Below, piece after piece: positions 31,874 through 39,536 of a stretch of 64,000 bases of DNA. The DNA comes from Cupriavidus plantarum (GTDB lineage: Bacteria; Pseudomonadota; Gammaproteobacteria; Burkholderiales; Burkholderiaceae): contig NZ_CAJPUX010000011.1 in the NCBI RefSeq assembly GCF_905397285.1, positions 1 through 64,000 of the forward strand, written 5' to 3'. A program made the translations under genes and the position numbers. Each line of letters begins with the position of its first letter. Positions within the stretch are counted from its first letter, which is position 1. The notes beneath the pieces were generated by a model, which did no database searches, was not told the DNA's origin, and was given only the letters and a program-made list of their open reading frames with translations.

Positions 31874-31902
31874 GTGACGATTAGGATACAGAATTGTGAC
31901 AG
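31874..31902 (-). promoter_or_regulatory. distal PHO-box-like array upstream of olsB
   Basis: On the minus strand, CTGTCAC, CTGTATC and TCGTCAC are spaced exactly 11 bp apart, with an AATT spacer between the first two. The first pair is close to the PHO consensus. It is 165-193 bp before olsB, in the 226-bp sixA-olsB gap, which holds no gene. Confidence 0.65.
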
Positions 31903-31935
31903 CCGCAACGTGCGAAGACGAACAGTGCGGGGCGG

Positions 31936-32460
31936 TCAGAGAAAATCCGGATGGACGACCGCGCGCAGCGCCACCTGCCCCTCGGTATCGCGCGCGCGGG
32001 CGGTGAACCACCAGACGCCGCTCTTGCGGACGCTCCACGGCATTTCGCGGCCGGCGAGCACGCGGCTGGCGACGCGGCCCAACCAGGGCTGGTGGCCGAC
32101 GACGACGACAGTCCGGTCGCCCCGGTGGCCCCGATCGGCGCCATCGACGCGGGCCACAGCCTCGTCGGCGCCGGGCCAGCCGACGGCCGCCAGCACCTCG
32201 GAGACGCTGGCGCCCAGGCCGAGCTCGGGCAGGACTTCGGCGTCGCTACAGAGCGCCGCGGCGGTCTCTCGTGCGCGCACGGCGGGGCTGCATACCACGC
32301 GATACGGGCTGGGGAGGTGATTGCGCAGCCATTTGGCCGACGCCTGGGCTTGCTTGTGCCCGCGCGGGGTCAGCACGCGCTGGAGGTCGGCATTGCGGGA
32401 CAGGCTCATCGCCGCGGGAAGGTCTTCCGCTTCGGCGTGGCGCCACAGGATGAGATTCAT
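31936..32460 (-). CDS. sixA: SixA-type histidine phosphatase
   Basis: This 174-residue histidine-phosphatase-superfamily protein has the catalytic LWRHAEAED (RHG-type) motif at its start, CSPAVRARETA and VVVVGHQPWLGRVAS carrying the second His. SixA dephosphorylates His-containing phosphotransfer proteins in E. coli. ATG at 32460 starts directly at the conserved strand. It runs on the same strand as infA upstream and olsB downstream. Confidence 0.82.
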   Translation of the reverse strand: MNLILWRHAEAEDLPAAMSLSRNADLQRVLTPRGHKQAQASAKWLRNHLPSPYRVVCSPAVRARETAAALCSDAEVLPELGLGASVSEVLAAVGWPGADEAVARVDGADRGHRGDRTVVVVGHQPWLGRVASRVLAGREMPWSVRKSGVWWFTARARDTEGQVALRAVVHPDFL

Positions 32461-32608
32461 GAGCGGACGGTGGCTGGACGAATCCCGAGTATGGTCAGCC
32501 ACCTCGCGGGGCGCAAGAGGGTAGACCATGAGCCCGCGCGCGGGACGGAAAACAAGACGGGCCGCCGGCAGCTCGTAGAGCCTGCGGGCAGCCCGTCAGC
32601 CTGTGATG

Positions 32609-32634
32609 CGGGGATGTCACGTCGGGGATGTCAC
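32609..32634. repeat. 12-bp tandem repeat between infA and sixA
   Basis: CGGGGATGTCAC occurs at 32609-32620 and 32623-32634, a 14-bp period. It lies in the 221-bp gap between the infA stop and the sixA start, which otherwise shows no gene or terminator. Function unknown. Confidence 0.4.
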
Positions 32635-32681
32635 CGCGCGAGACGCAGACGCTCGCTCACAGGGAAACGCTCAGGGACAAC

Positions 32682-32903
32682 TCAGGACTTGTGGCGGAAA
32701 TTGATGCGGCCCTTCGTCAGGTCGTAGGGCGACATTTCCAGGGTCACGCGGTCACCGGCCAGAATCCGGATACGGTGCTTCTGCATCTTGCCCGAAGCGT
32801 ATGCCCAGATTTCCACGCCGTTTTCCAGCGTCACGCGATAACGGTTGTCGGGGAGGGCTTCCGACACCACGCCGCCAAATTCAATGAGTTCTTCCTTAGC
32901 CAA
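32682..32903 (-). CDS. infA: translation initiation factor IF-1
   Basis: This 73-residue S1/OB-fold protein matches IF-1 along its length: [17 protein letters not shown], then [47 protein letters not shown]-1 occupies the ribosomal A site during initiation. The best start is TTG at 32903, with AAGGA 8 bases upstream; an ATG at 32921 would add six non-conserved residues. It lies outside a ribosomal-protein operon, so it may be a second IF-1 paralogue, as known in several betaproteobacteria. Confidence 0.9.
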   Translation of the reverse strand: MAKEELIEFGGVVSEALPDNRYRVTLENGVEIWAYASGKMQKHRIRILAGDRVTLEMSPYDLTKGRINFRHKS

Positions 32904-33067
32904 TCTTGTAGTCCTTTGCATGCAGCCAAAGGCTGCGCGAGTTGAGTGAGCACCGTGCCGCATGGCACAGGCATCGCCGAGGGAATCGTGGAGGGGAGGG
33001 CTGTAGCCGCCGATCTGACGGTACCTGGCTTCCGGGCGTGCTCACAGACCCCGGAACTGACCTTCGC

Positions 33068-33093
33068 ATTATATCACGCGGCGCAAATGACAA
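33068..33093 (-). promoter_or_regulatory. promoter of infA
   Basis: On the minus strand TATAAT (33068-33073) is preceded by TG-A, an extended -10. A TTGTCA lies only 14 bp further upstream (33088-33093), so recognition probably relies on the extended -10. It directs a leader of about 155 nt to infA. Confidence 0.55.
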
Positions 33094-33094
33094 A

Positions 33095-33118
33095 GGGCCC
33101 GCGCGCCAGCGCGGGCCC
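33095..33118 (-). terminator. terminator of tRNA-Pro
   Basis: GGGCCCGCGC (33095-33104) pairs perfectly with GCGCGGGCCC (33109-33118) around GCCA. On the minus strand it is followed by TTTGTCATTT, just after the tRNA 3' end. Confidence 0.75.
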
Positions 33119-33126
33119 TGCAAATA

Positions 33127-33203
33127 TGGTCGGAGCGATAGGATTCGAACCTACGACCCTCTGATCCCAAATCAGATGCGCTACCAGGCTGCGCTACGCT
33201 CCG
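33127..33203 (-). tRNA. tRNA-Pro (anticodon UGG)
   Basis: 77 nt on the minus strand with acceptor CGGAGCG paired to CGCTCCG, discriminator A and encoded CCA. The D arm holds AGCCTGGTAGCG, the anticodon loop is TTTGGGA (anticodon TGG) on a CTGAT stem, and the T-loop is TTCGAAT. All four arms fold. Confidence 0.97.
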
Positions 33204-33212
33204 AAGCCCGCG

Positions 33213-33242
33213 ATTGTAGCCGGTTGTTTGCCCGTGGGTCAA
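33213..33242 (-). promoter_or_regulatory. promoter of tRNA-Pro
   Basis: On the minus strand TTGACC (33237-33242) and TACAAT (33213-33218) are 18 bp apart, with the -10 just 9 bp from the tRNA 5' end. Confidence 0.7.
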
Positions 33243-33318
33243 ATGCCACGCACGCCCTTCTCAAAGTGCGCGCTTCGCCGCCACGCAGCACCCTGCTTCA
33301 GGTGGGGTGGGATTCGGC

Positions 33319-33346
33319 TTGACTTGGGCCGTCGCGCTGACATAAT
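33319..33346 (+). promoter_or_regulatory. promoter of the diguanylate cyclase gene
   Basis: TTGACT (33319-33324) and CATAAT (33341-33346) are 16 bp apart. The transcript would carry a leader of about 230 nt before the ATG at 33583. The rest of the 379-bp gap after tRNA-Pro shows no credible gene. Confidence 0.55.
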
Positions 33347-33582
33347 CCGCACACCGCCAGGGTCCGATGCTCCGTTCGCCACGGGGCCAGGGCAGATCTC
33401 TTCCGGACCCGGTCCCGACAATCACAACCATGGCACGCCCGGCTTCGCGCGCGACGCGGCGGCTGGGCCGTAGCACATCCGGAACCTGCGGAACAACAAC
33501 AGGACGGCCCATCGCAGGCCGCAAACATCAGGGCACCATGGCCGTGCGGAGCCATGCCGTGTCCTTGTGAACGGGAAAGAAG

Positions 33583-34881
33583 ATGTTTCAGTCGCAGGTG
33601 GTGGTGCTGATCGCAGGCTTGTTCGCGCTGCAGATGGCGGTCGTCTGCGCCGTGCTGCGGCGCTCGCCGGGGATGGGACGCAGTGGCCTGAGTTCGTGGG
33701 CCGCGGGCGACCTGATCGTGACCCTGGCCGTCGTCCTGCTCGCGGCCCACACGATGCGTCCGGATTTGCCGCTCGAGGCGGTGCCCGAGCTGTTGCTCAC
33801 GGGCGGCCTCTCCATGATGGTCTATGGCATGCGCCATTTCGTCGGCCGCCCGGGACGCGGACTGGTGCTGCTCGCCCTGAACGTGCCCGGGCTTGCGGCG
33901 CGCGGCGCGGCGGCGATTGACCATGGATTCGCGCCGGTGGCCCACGGTGTGTCCATGTTGCACGCCGCTTCGGGACCCGCGGTGGCGTCACTGACGCTCG
34001 CCGCCTCGGTCGTGCAGATCCTGCTGTTGCTCGAACTCGTGCGGATCACGGTGCCGCGCGTCCCGGCGAAGCGCGGCACGGGACGGCTGGCCGCGTTGTC
34101 GCTGGTCCTCGTGGCGCTGGCGTGCACGGTGCTCATCGGCATGCTGATCGCGCCCTCGGTCGTCATGCTCGCCGATGGGCGCCATCTGCCCGCGGTGACG
34201 TCGCACGACGGCATCGTCGTGCTGCTCGTGTTCGGCATGGTCGGACTCTCGGTCAGCTTCGCTCTGATGGCGCACGACCGGCTGCGTCGCATGCTCGAGC
34301 GCCGCGCGCGCCACGACGACCTGACCGACGTGCTGTCGCGGGGGGCCTTCTGGGAAGAGCTGGAACTCGCATGCAAGAAGGCGGAGCGGACGCGCCAGCC
34401 GCTGACGGTCGCGTTCATCGACCTCGATCACTTCAAGGCCATCAACGACTTGTACGGCCACCTTGCTGGCGACAGCGTGCTGCGTCATTTCGCGGGACTG
34501 CTGCGCCGGAACGCGCCGCCGGGCTCGGTGGCCGGCCGCCTTGGCGGAGAGGAATTCGCGGTCGTGATGCCCGCCACCACGATGGAAGCGGGGCGCGCCG
34601 CGAGCCTGCGCCTGAACACGCTCGTGCGCGCCACGCCGTGTCCGTCGGAGCCCGATCCGATTTCCTACACCGTCAGCATCGGCATGGCGGAGCGCCATCC
34701 GGGCGAAAACGCCGATGCGGTCATGCGGCGCGCGGACCGGGCGCTGTACGACGCCAAGCTGATGGGCCGGAATTGCGTGTCTTCCCACGACAGCGGCGAT
34801 GTTCCTGGCATGCCGCGCCGACCGCGCGTGCGTGAGGATGAGCGTCCCTCGCCCGACGGCGCGGTCAAGCCGCGGCCATAA
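33583..34881 (+). CDS. membrane-bound GGDEF diguanylate cyclase
   Basis: This 432-residue protein has about seven hydrophobic segments in residues 1-230 and a C-terminal GGDEF domain (about 240-395). It retains FIDLDHFKAINDLYGHLAGD (metal-binding Asp280) and the active-site loop GGEEF at 321-325, so it should convert two GTP to cyclic di-GMP. The product-inhibition RxxD motif expected just before GGEEF is absent (PPGSVAGRL there). The input signal of the membrane part is unknown. A basic, Pro-rich tail of about 35 residues follows. Confidence 0.88.
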   Translation: MFQSQVVVLIAGLFALQMAVVCAVLRRSPGMGRSGLSSWAAGDLIVTLAVVLLAAHTMRPDLPLEAVPELLLTGGLSMMVYGMRHFVGRPGRGLVLLALNVPGLAARGAAAIDHGFAPVAHGVSMLHAASGPAVASLTLAASVVQILLLLELVRITVPRVPAKRGTGRLAALSLVLVALACTVLIGMLIAPSVVMLADGRHLPAVTSHDGIVVLLVFGMVGLSVSFALMAHDRLRRMLERRARHDDLTDVLSRGAFWEELELACKKAERTRQPLTVAFIDLDHFKAINDLYGHLAGDSVLRHFAGLLRRNAPPGSVAGRLGGEEFAVVMPATTMEAGRAASLRLNTLVRATPCPSEPDPISYTVSIGMAERHPGENADAVMRRADRALYDAKLMGRNCVSSHDSGDVPGMPRRPRVREDERPSPDGAVKPRP

Positions 34882-34914
34882 GCCCCCGATTTTCACCGCC
34901 CACATCGCCGGGTC

Positions 34915-34943
34915 TTCTGGCGCGACCGCGTGTGCGGTAGAAT
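34915..34943 (+). promoter_or_regulatory. possible promoter of tRNA-Arg
   Basis: TAGAAT at 34938-34943 lies 18 bp before the tRNA 5' end. A weak -35 (TTCTGG, 34915-34920) is 17 bp upstream. Confidence 0.45.
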
Positions 34944-34961
34944 GCGGGCCTCTTCTCCCGG

Positions 34962-35038
34962 CCGCCCTTAGCTCAGTTGGATAGAGCACTCGCCTTCTAA
35001 GCGAGCGGTCACACGTTCGAATCGTGTAGGGCGGGCCA
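34962..35038 (+). tRNA. tRNA-Arg (anticodon UCU)
   Basis: 77 nt with acceptor CCGCCCT paired to AGGGCGG, discriminator G and encoded CCA (35036-35038). The anticodon stem is CTCGC/GCGAG with loop CTTCTAA (anticodon TCT), and the T arm is ACACG/CGTGT with TTCGAAT. It reads AGA/AGG codons. Confidence 0.97.
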
Positions 35039-35073
35039 GATCAATCCTCTTGCAGTCCTCTCTCTTGCGCGCG

Positions 35074-38022
35074 TCAATCGACGGTGTCGTGGCGCAGCCG
35101 CTCGATCAGCGCGCGGGCCTGTTGCAGGTCCGCCGTGCCGTGGCCTTCCGTGAATCGCGACAGCACGCCGTCGAGCGCGGTGGCCGCTTCGGCGCCCCGG
35201 CCGTGCGCGCCGAGCAGGCGGCCATAGCTCGTCATCGCGCGCAGTTCCCACGAAAGCGCGTGGCTTTCGCGGGCGGTGCCGATCGATCGCAGAAAGCACG
35301 TCTCCGCATGCGCCGGACGCGATTCCAGGCGCCAGAGTTCGCCCTTGATGCGTAGCAGCTCCGCCATGCTCCAGCATTCACCGCTCGTGACCGCGGCGCT
35401 GATGGCGGCATCGGCCGTGGCATGGGCGCCCGACAGGTTGCCCGACGCGCCGAGGCCCTCGGCCAGCGCGCCCAGAAACGCGGGGAATCGCAGGCGGAAA
35501 CCGCAGTCGTCGAGTTCCGCGATGGCATCGCGCAGCAGGTGGATGCCGCTCCGGTCGTCGAGCGCGATCCGCAATAGTCCGTCAATCGCCGCGCTCAGCG
35601 CGTTCCAGTAACCGATCGGATGCCGCGCCAGATGCTCGCGCAGCAGCGCAAGGCCGTCGCGCGCGCCCGCGTAGTCGCCCACGTGCAGCGCGATCGAGCA
35701 CGTCCCGTGTACGAGCGCGTTGGAGATGGACAATGCGTGGGCGGTCATCTGCGCGTGCGTGAACGCGTTGCGCGCCGCATCGACCGCGCGATCGGGATAT
35801 CCGCGCAGCCACAGCACGTTGGACAGCGTGCCATAGGCCGCGGCGCGCTGGTCGAGCTGGAACCGCGCGATATGCGAGCGGCGCGCGGACGGCACGTAGG
35901 CGGACAGCATGCGCTCCAGATGGCTCTGCGCCTGCGTCTGGTCTCCCAGATAGCGTAGCGAGGTGGCCGTCATGCGATCGACACTCGACTGCGCCGCCGC
36001 GTCGCCGGACGCGTCCGCCAGCGCGCGGAATCGCGCCTCGAGTTCGAGCGCGGCGCGATGCTCGCCGCGATACGTGTGGTAGACGGACAATCCCCACAGC
36101 GCGCGCAGGCGGTACTCCGCATCGTCATTGTGTTCCGCGAGCGCAAGCGTGCGCTGCCACGCGCTGCCCGCTTCCGGCGTCGATCCCGTGGCATAAAGCA
36201 GTGCCGCGGCAAGGGCGCCGGTGAGCTTCATCGCCACCACGCGCTCGTGCTCCGCGTCGAGGATCTTCAGCGCGCGGCGGACGAACTGCTGGCACTCGTC
36301 GTAGCGCGACAGGTGCATCCATAGCGGAATGGCGGCAAGCGTCAGCGCGACCGCCATGTCCTTGGCGGGCGCGTCCATCGTGCCGCGCGCGTCTTCGGCC
36401 GAGAAAGCCCATTTGAGCGCCGCGCGCACGTCGTCGATCTTGTCGTGATGATCGCGCAGCCATTCGTCGGTGGGTCGCGACTCCCATTCCGATTCCGCTT
36501 TTGCCAGGCGCTGCATGGTGAGCTGCGCATGGTGGCGCAGCCATAGCTCGAGTTCGTGCGCGTCCTGCAGCTTCTGCTGGCCGTATGCGCGCGTGGTGTC
36601 CAGCAGCCGGTAGCGCACGACATCGCGGCTCAGGTCGGCGACGACGAGGGACTTCGCGACGAGCCGCGCGAGCTTGTCGGCGATGCCCGGCGCATCGTGG
36701 AGCGCGTGCGACGCGTGAGGGCCGGACTGCCGACATAGCGCGGCCGCGGCCTCCAGCGTGAACGGCGCGACGAATACCGACAGGCTCCGCAGCAGCGCCT
36801 GTTCGTCGGGCGGCAGCGCGTCGTAGCTCCAGTCGAGCGCGGCGCCGAGCGTGCGGTGCCGGGGCAGGGCGCCGCGCCGGTCCTGCGTCAGGACGCGGAA
36901 GCGATCGTCGAGCATCAGCTGCAATTCGCGGATGCCGTACGCGTCCACGCGCGTCGCCGCGAGTTCGATGGCCAGCGCGATGCCATCGAGCCGCCGGCAG
37001 ATGTCCGCGACGATCGGTGCGTCGTCGTCGCGCAACCGGAAGTCGTCCACGCATTCCGACGCGCGGCGCACGAATAGCGCCACCGCGGCGTAGGTGAGCG
37101 CTTTCTCGGCGCTGAGCGTGACCGACGGTGGGGGAAGATCGAGCGGCTGCAGCCGGTACACGCATTCGCCGCGCACGCGCAGTGTCTCGCGGCTCGTTGC
37201 CAGGACGGATAGATCGGGTATCGCAGCCAGCATCTGGTCGACGTGCGCGGCGACTTCCTCGATGAACCGTTCGCAGCTGTCGAGCACGAGCAGCGTGGGG
37301 CGCCCGTGCAGCGCCTGCGCAAGGGCCTGCGCGAGCGCGGGCGCCGAATCGCTGGCCTGCGGCGTGAGCCCGGCCGCCGCGGCGATCGCGTTGCCGACGA
37401 ACTTGCCGTCGCGGACCGCGCCGAGGTCGGCGAAGCACACCTCTACGTCCAGCCCGAGCGCGATGTCCTTCGCCACGCTGATCGCCACCGTAGTCTTGCC
37501 AATGCCGCCGGGACCGAGCACCGTCACGAGGCGGTGCTGCCGCAATTGCTGTCCGATTGCTTCGATGATGGGGCCGCGGCCGAGCACGCAGGTAGTGAGG
37601 GCGGGCAGCCCCGATGCGCGCGGCATGGGCACAGGAGCCTGCATGGCCAGGCGTCCGCCGACGACGGGCGTTACGAAGCGATAGCCTCTGCCCACGACCG
37701 TGGCGATGTAGCGCTGGCCATTCTGCCCGTCGCCGAGCGCGCGCCGCAGCGCGGTCATATGGACCTTCAGATTGCTCTCCTCAACCACGGTGTTGGGCCA
37801 GGCGCGGCGCATCAGTTCGCCCTTGGAGACGAGTTCACCGCTGCGCTCCGCGAGCGCCGCGAGCAATTCGATCGCGCGAGCGCCCAGGTGGACGGGGGCG
37901 TCGTCCTTGAGCAGCAACTGCCGTGCGGGAAAGAGCCGGAAGGGCCCAAAGGAGAAGACCGGCGCGCTGGCGGGATCCTGCGCTGGAGGAAGCGTGCGGG
38001 AATGGATGGTTTCGAGGGTCAC
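35074..38022 (-). CDS. winged-helix/STAND ATPase transcriptional regulator with TPR-like C-terminus
   Basis: This 982-residue protein has an OmpR-type winged helix at about 22-118 (FGPFRLFPARQLLLKDD to VVGRGYRFV) and no receiver domain. An NB-ARC-like ATPase follows, with Walker A GPGGIGKTT (170-178), Walker B LLVLDSCE (244-251), LATSRE (274-279) and a helical arm with CRRLDGIALAIELAA. The C-terminal half of about 420 residues is Ala/Leu-rich with helical TPR-like spacing. Such STAND regulators are usually switched on by ligand and ATP. The start is a GTG at 38022 with a weak RBS. It lies downstream of the OYE-like gene and is paralogous to the protein at 39537-40919. Target genes unknown. 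Confidence 0.8.
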   Translation of the reverse strand: MTLETIHSRTLPPAQDPASAPVFSFGPFRLFPARQLLLKDDAPVHLGARAIELLAALAERSGELVSKGELMRRAWPNTVVEESNLKVHMTALRRALGDGQNGQRYIATVVGRGYRFVTPVVGGRLAMQAPVPMPRASGLPALTTCVLGRGPIIEAIGQQLRQHRLVTVLGPGGIGKTTVAISVAKDIALGLDVEVCFADLGAVRDGKFVGNAIAAAAGLTPQASDSAPALAQALAQALHGRPTLLVLDSCERFIEEVAAHVDQMLAAIPDLSVLATSRETLRVRGECVYRLQPLDLPPPSVTLSAEKALTYAAVALFVRRASECVDDFRLRDDDAPIVADICRRLDGIALAIELAATRVDAYGIRELQLMLDDRFRVLTQDRRGALPRHRTLGAALDWSYDALPPDEQALLRSLSVFVAPFTLEAAAALCRQSGPHASHALHDAPGIADKLARLVAKSLVVADLSRDVVRYRLLDTTRAYGQQKLQDAHELELWLRHHAQLTMQRLAKAESEWESRPTDEWLRDHHDKIDDVRAALKWAFSAEDARGTMDAPAKDMAVALTLAAIPLWMHLSRYDECQQFVRRALKILDAEHERVVAMKLTGALAAALLYATGSTPEAGSAWQRTLALAEHNDDAEYRLRALWGLSVYHTYRGEHRAALELEARFRALADASGDAAAQSSVDRMTATSLRYLGDQTQAQSHLERMLSAYVPSARRSHIARFQLDQRAAAYGTLSNVLWLRGYPDRAVDAARNAFTHAQMTAHALSISNALVHGTCSIALHVGDYAGARDGLALLREHLARHPIGYWNALSAAIDGLLRIALDDRSGIHLLRDAIAELDDCGFRLRFPAFLGALAEGLGASGNLSGAHATADAAISAAVTSGECWSMAELLRIKGELWRLESRPAHAETCFLRSIGTARESHALSWELRAMTSYGRLLGAHGRGAEAATALDGVLSRFTEGHGTADLQQARALIERLRHDTVD

Positions 38023-38129
38023 GATGCGCCGGGACAGTGGGATGGTCTGTCAACGCCACGCAGGGCGGTGCGTGCATCCCCGCAGTATAGGAGACGGTGG
38101 TTACCGCGGTATCCGGAGGCCGGGCCGCG

Positions 38130-39392
38130 CTAGTCGCCGGCCCACTGCATGCCGCCGTCTTGTCCGCGTGCCCAGGGATGCGCGGCCTGCGCACGGCCGC
38201 AGAGCTGGACGCCCGCATGGCGAGGCCAGAAGGGATCGTCGAGAATCGCCTGGTCGATCGCGACAAGATCGGCATCGCCCGTGCCGATGATGGCCTCGGC
38301 CTGTTCGAAGCCGGTGATCGCGCCGGTGGCGATGACGGGCAGCCCCGTCTCCTGCCTGAGCGCGCGCGCGAGCGGGACGAGGTAGCCGGCCCCATACGGG
38401 ACGTTTTCGCCCGCGAGCAGGCCGCCCGCGCTCACGTAGAACGCGTTGCATCCCTGCGTGGCGAGGCAACGCACGAACACGCTGGCCTGCTCGAGGTCCC
38501 ACCCCTGTCCCATCCAGTCCTGCGCGGGAATGCGGCAGGCGAGCGGCCGGCCCTGGGGCAGCGCATCGCGCACGGCGGCAAAAACTTCGAGCGGAAACCG
38601 CAGACGGTTCTGCAGCGTGCCGCCGTACAGGTCGTTGCGGCGATTCGAGAGCGGCGAGAGAAACTGGTGCAGCAGGTGGCCGCCCGCCGCATCGATGAAT
38701 ACGGCATCGACGCCCACGTTCACCGCGCGGCGCGCGGCGGCGACGAAGGCTTCGCGAATGACGCGCATGTCCTGATGGTCGAGCACTTCGGGCAGCACGT
38801 GTCCGCTGTCGTACGCGAGCGCCGAGGGCGCGACGGTCTGCCAGCCGAGGCCCTCGGCCGGCCCGATCTGCGCGCTGGCGACGCCGCTCGAGTGACCGGG
38901 GATGTCGTTCGATCCCCTGCGGCCCGCGTGGCTGAGCAGGATGGCGATCGGCATGTCGGACCATCGGCGCAGGCTTTCGATCGTCAGGCCCATCGCCGCT
39001 TCCGTCATGCTGTTCCAGAGTCCCAGGTCCGCATGCGTGGACCGGCCTTCCGGCAACACGGCCGTGTGCTCGATGGCGAGCAGCGCCGCGCCCGAGAGCG
39101 CAAGCCGGCCCAGATGGATCAGGTGCCAGTCGCTCATGCAGCCGTCATTGGCGGCGTACTGCCGCATGGGCGCGATAACGACACGATTGAGCAGTTCGAG
39201 GCCATCGATGGTCAACGGACGCAGCAGGCGAGGCCGGCGCGGCGCGCGGCCGCGTCGGCATGCGGGGCGCAGTATCGTGCCCGGCGTCCCCGGCGACAGC
39301 GCGCTCGCCGCGAGCGCCGTGGAGCCGAGCGCGGATGCGGCAAAGCCGGAACGTCCCAGTACGGGCGATCCATTGCAAGGCTTGGCGGTCAT
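38130..39392 (-). CDS. Old Yellow Enzyme-family (YqjM-like) flavin oxidoreductase with altered active site
   Basis: This 420-residue protein has an Ala-rich N-terminal extension of about 55 residues followed by an FMN-type TIM barrel. Family segments are LLNRVVIAPM, LLSHAGRRG, HLLHQFLSPLSNRRNDLYGG with QNRLRF after it, and ATGAITGFEQAEAII. Compared with YqjM, the redox Cys after APM is Arg77. The substrate-binding H-A-A-H is D234-A-A-G237, and the catalytic Tyr is His239. Ordinary enone reduction is therefore doubtful. The ATG at 39392 has a GAGGGG site. It sits between two STAND-type regulators on the same strand. Function unknown. Confidence 0.75.
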   Translation of the reverse strand: MTAKPCNGSPVLGRSGFAASALGSTALAASALSPGTPGTILRPACRRGRAPRRPRLLRPLTIDGLELLNRVVIAPMRQYAANDGCMSDWHLIHLGRLALSGAALLAIEHTAVLPEGRSTHADLGLWNSMTEAAMGLTIESLRRWSDMPIAILLSHAGRRGSNDIPGHSSGVASAQIGPAEGLGWQTVAPSALAYDSGHVLPEVLDHQDMRVIREAFVAAARRAVNVGVDAVFIDAAGGHLLHQFLSPLSNRRNDLYGGTLQNRLRFPLEVFAAVRDALPQGRPLACRIPAQDWMGQGWDLEQASVFVRCLATQGCNAFYVSAGGLLAGENVPYGAGYLVPLARALRQETGLPVIATGAITGFEQAEAIIGTGDADLVAIDQAILDDPFWPRHAGVQLCGRAQAAHPWARGQDGGMQWAGD

Positions 39393-39536
39393 GGGGACCC
39401 CTCGATTCGTGTCCGGCCTTCATATTGGGGAATACGCCGCGCAGATTGCCGCCGCGAGCACTTTATCAGCCTAGGGGAGTGGAAGGGGCCGCACGGGTTA
39501 AACGTTGTGAATTACCGTGATGTCTGCATGGTCAGG

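Noticed and set aside
33228-33473. An 81-codon frame between tRNA-Pro and the diguanylate cyclase
   Set aside because: It covers the predicted promoter, has no RBS and no recognisable protein features.
34962-35038. tRNA-Arg as attachment site of an integrated element
   Set aside because: No integrase follows and no repeat of the tRNA 3' end was noticed in the downstream accessory genes.
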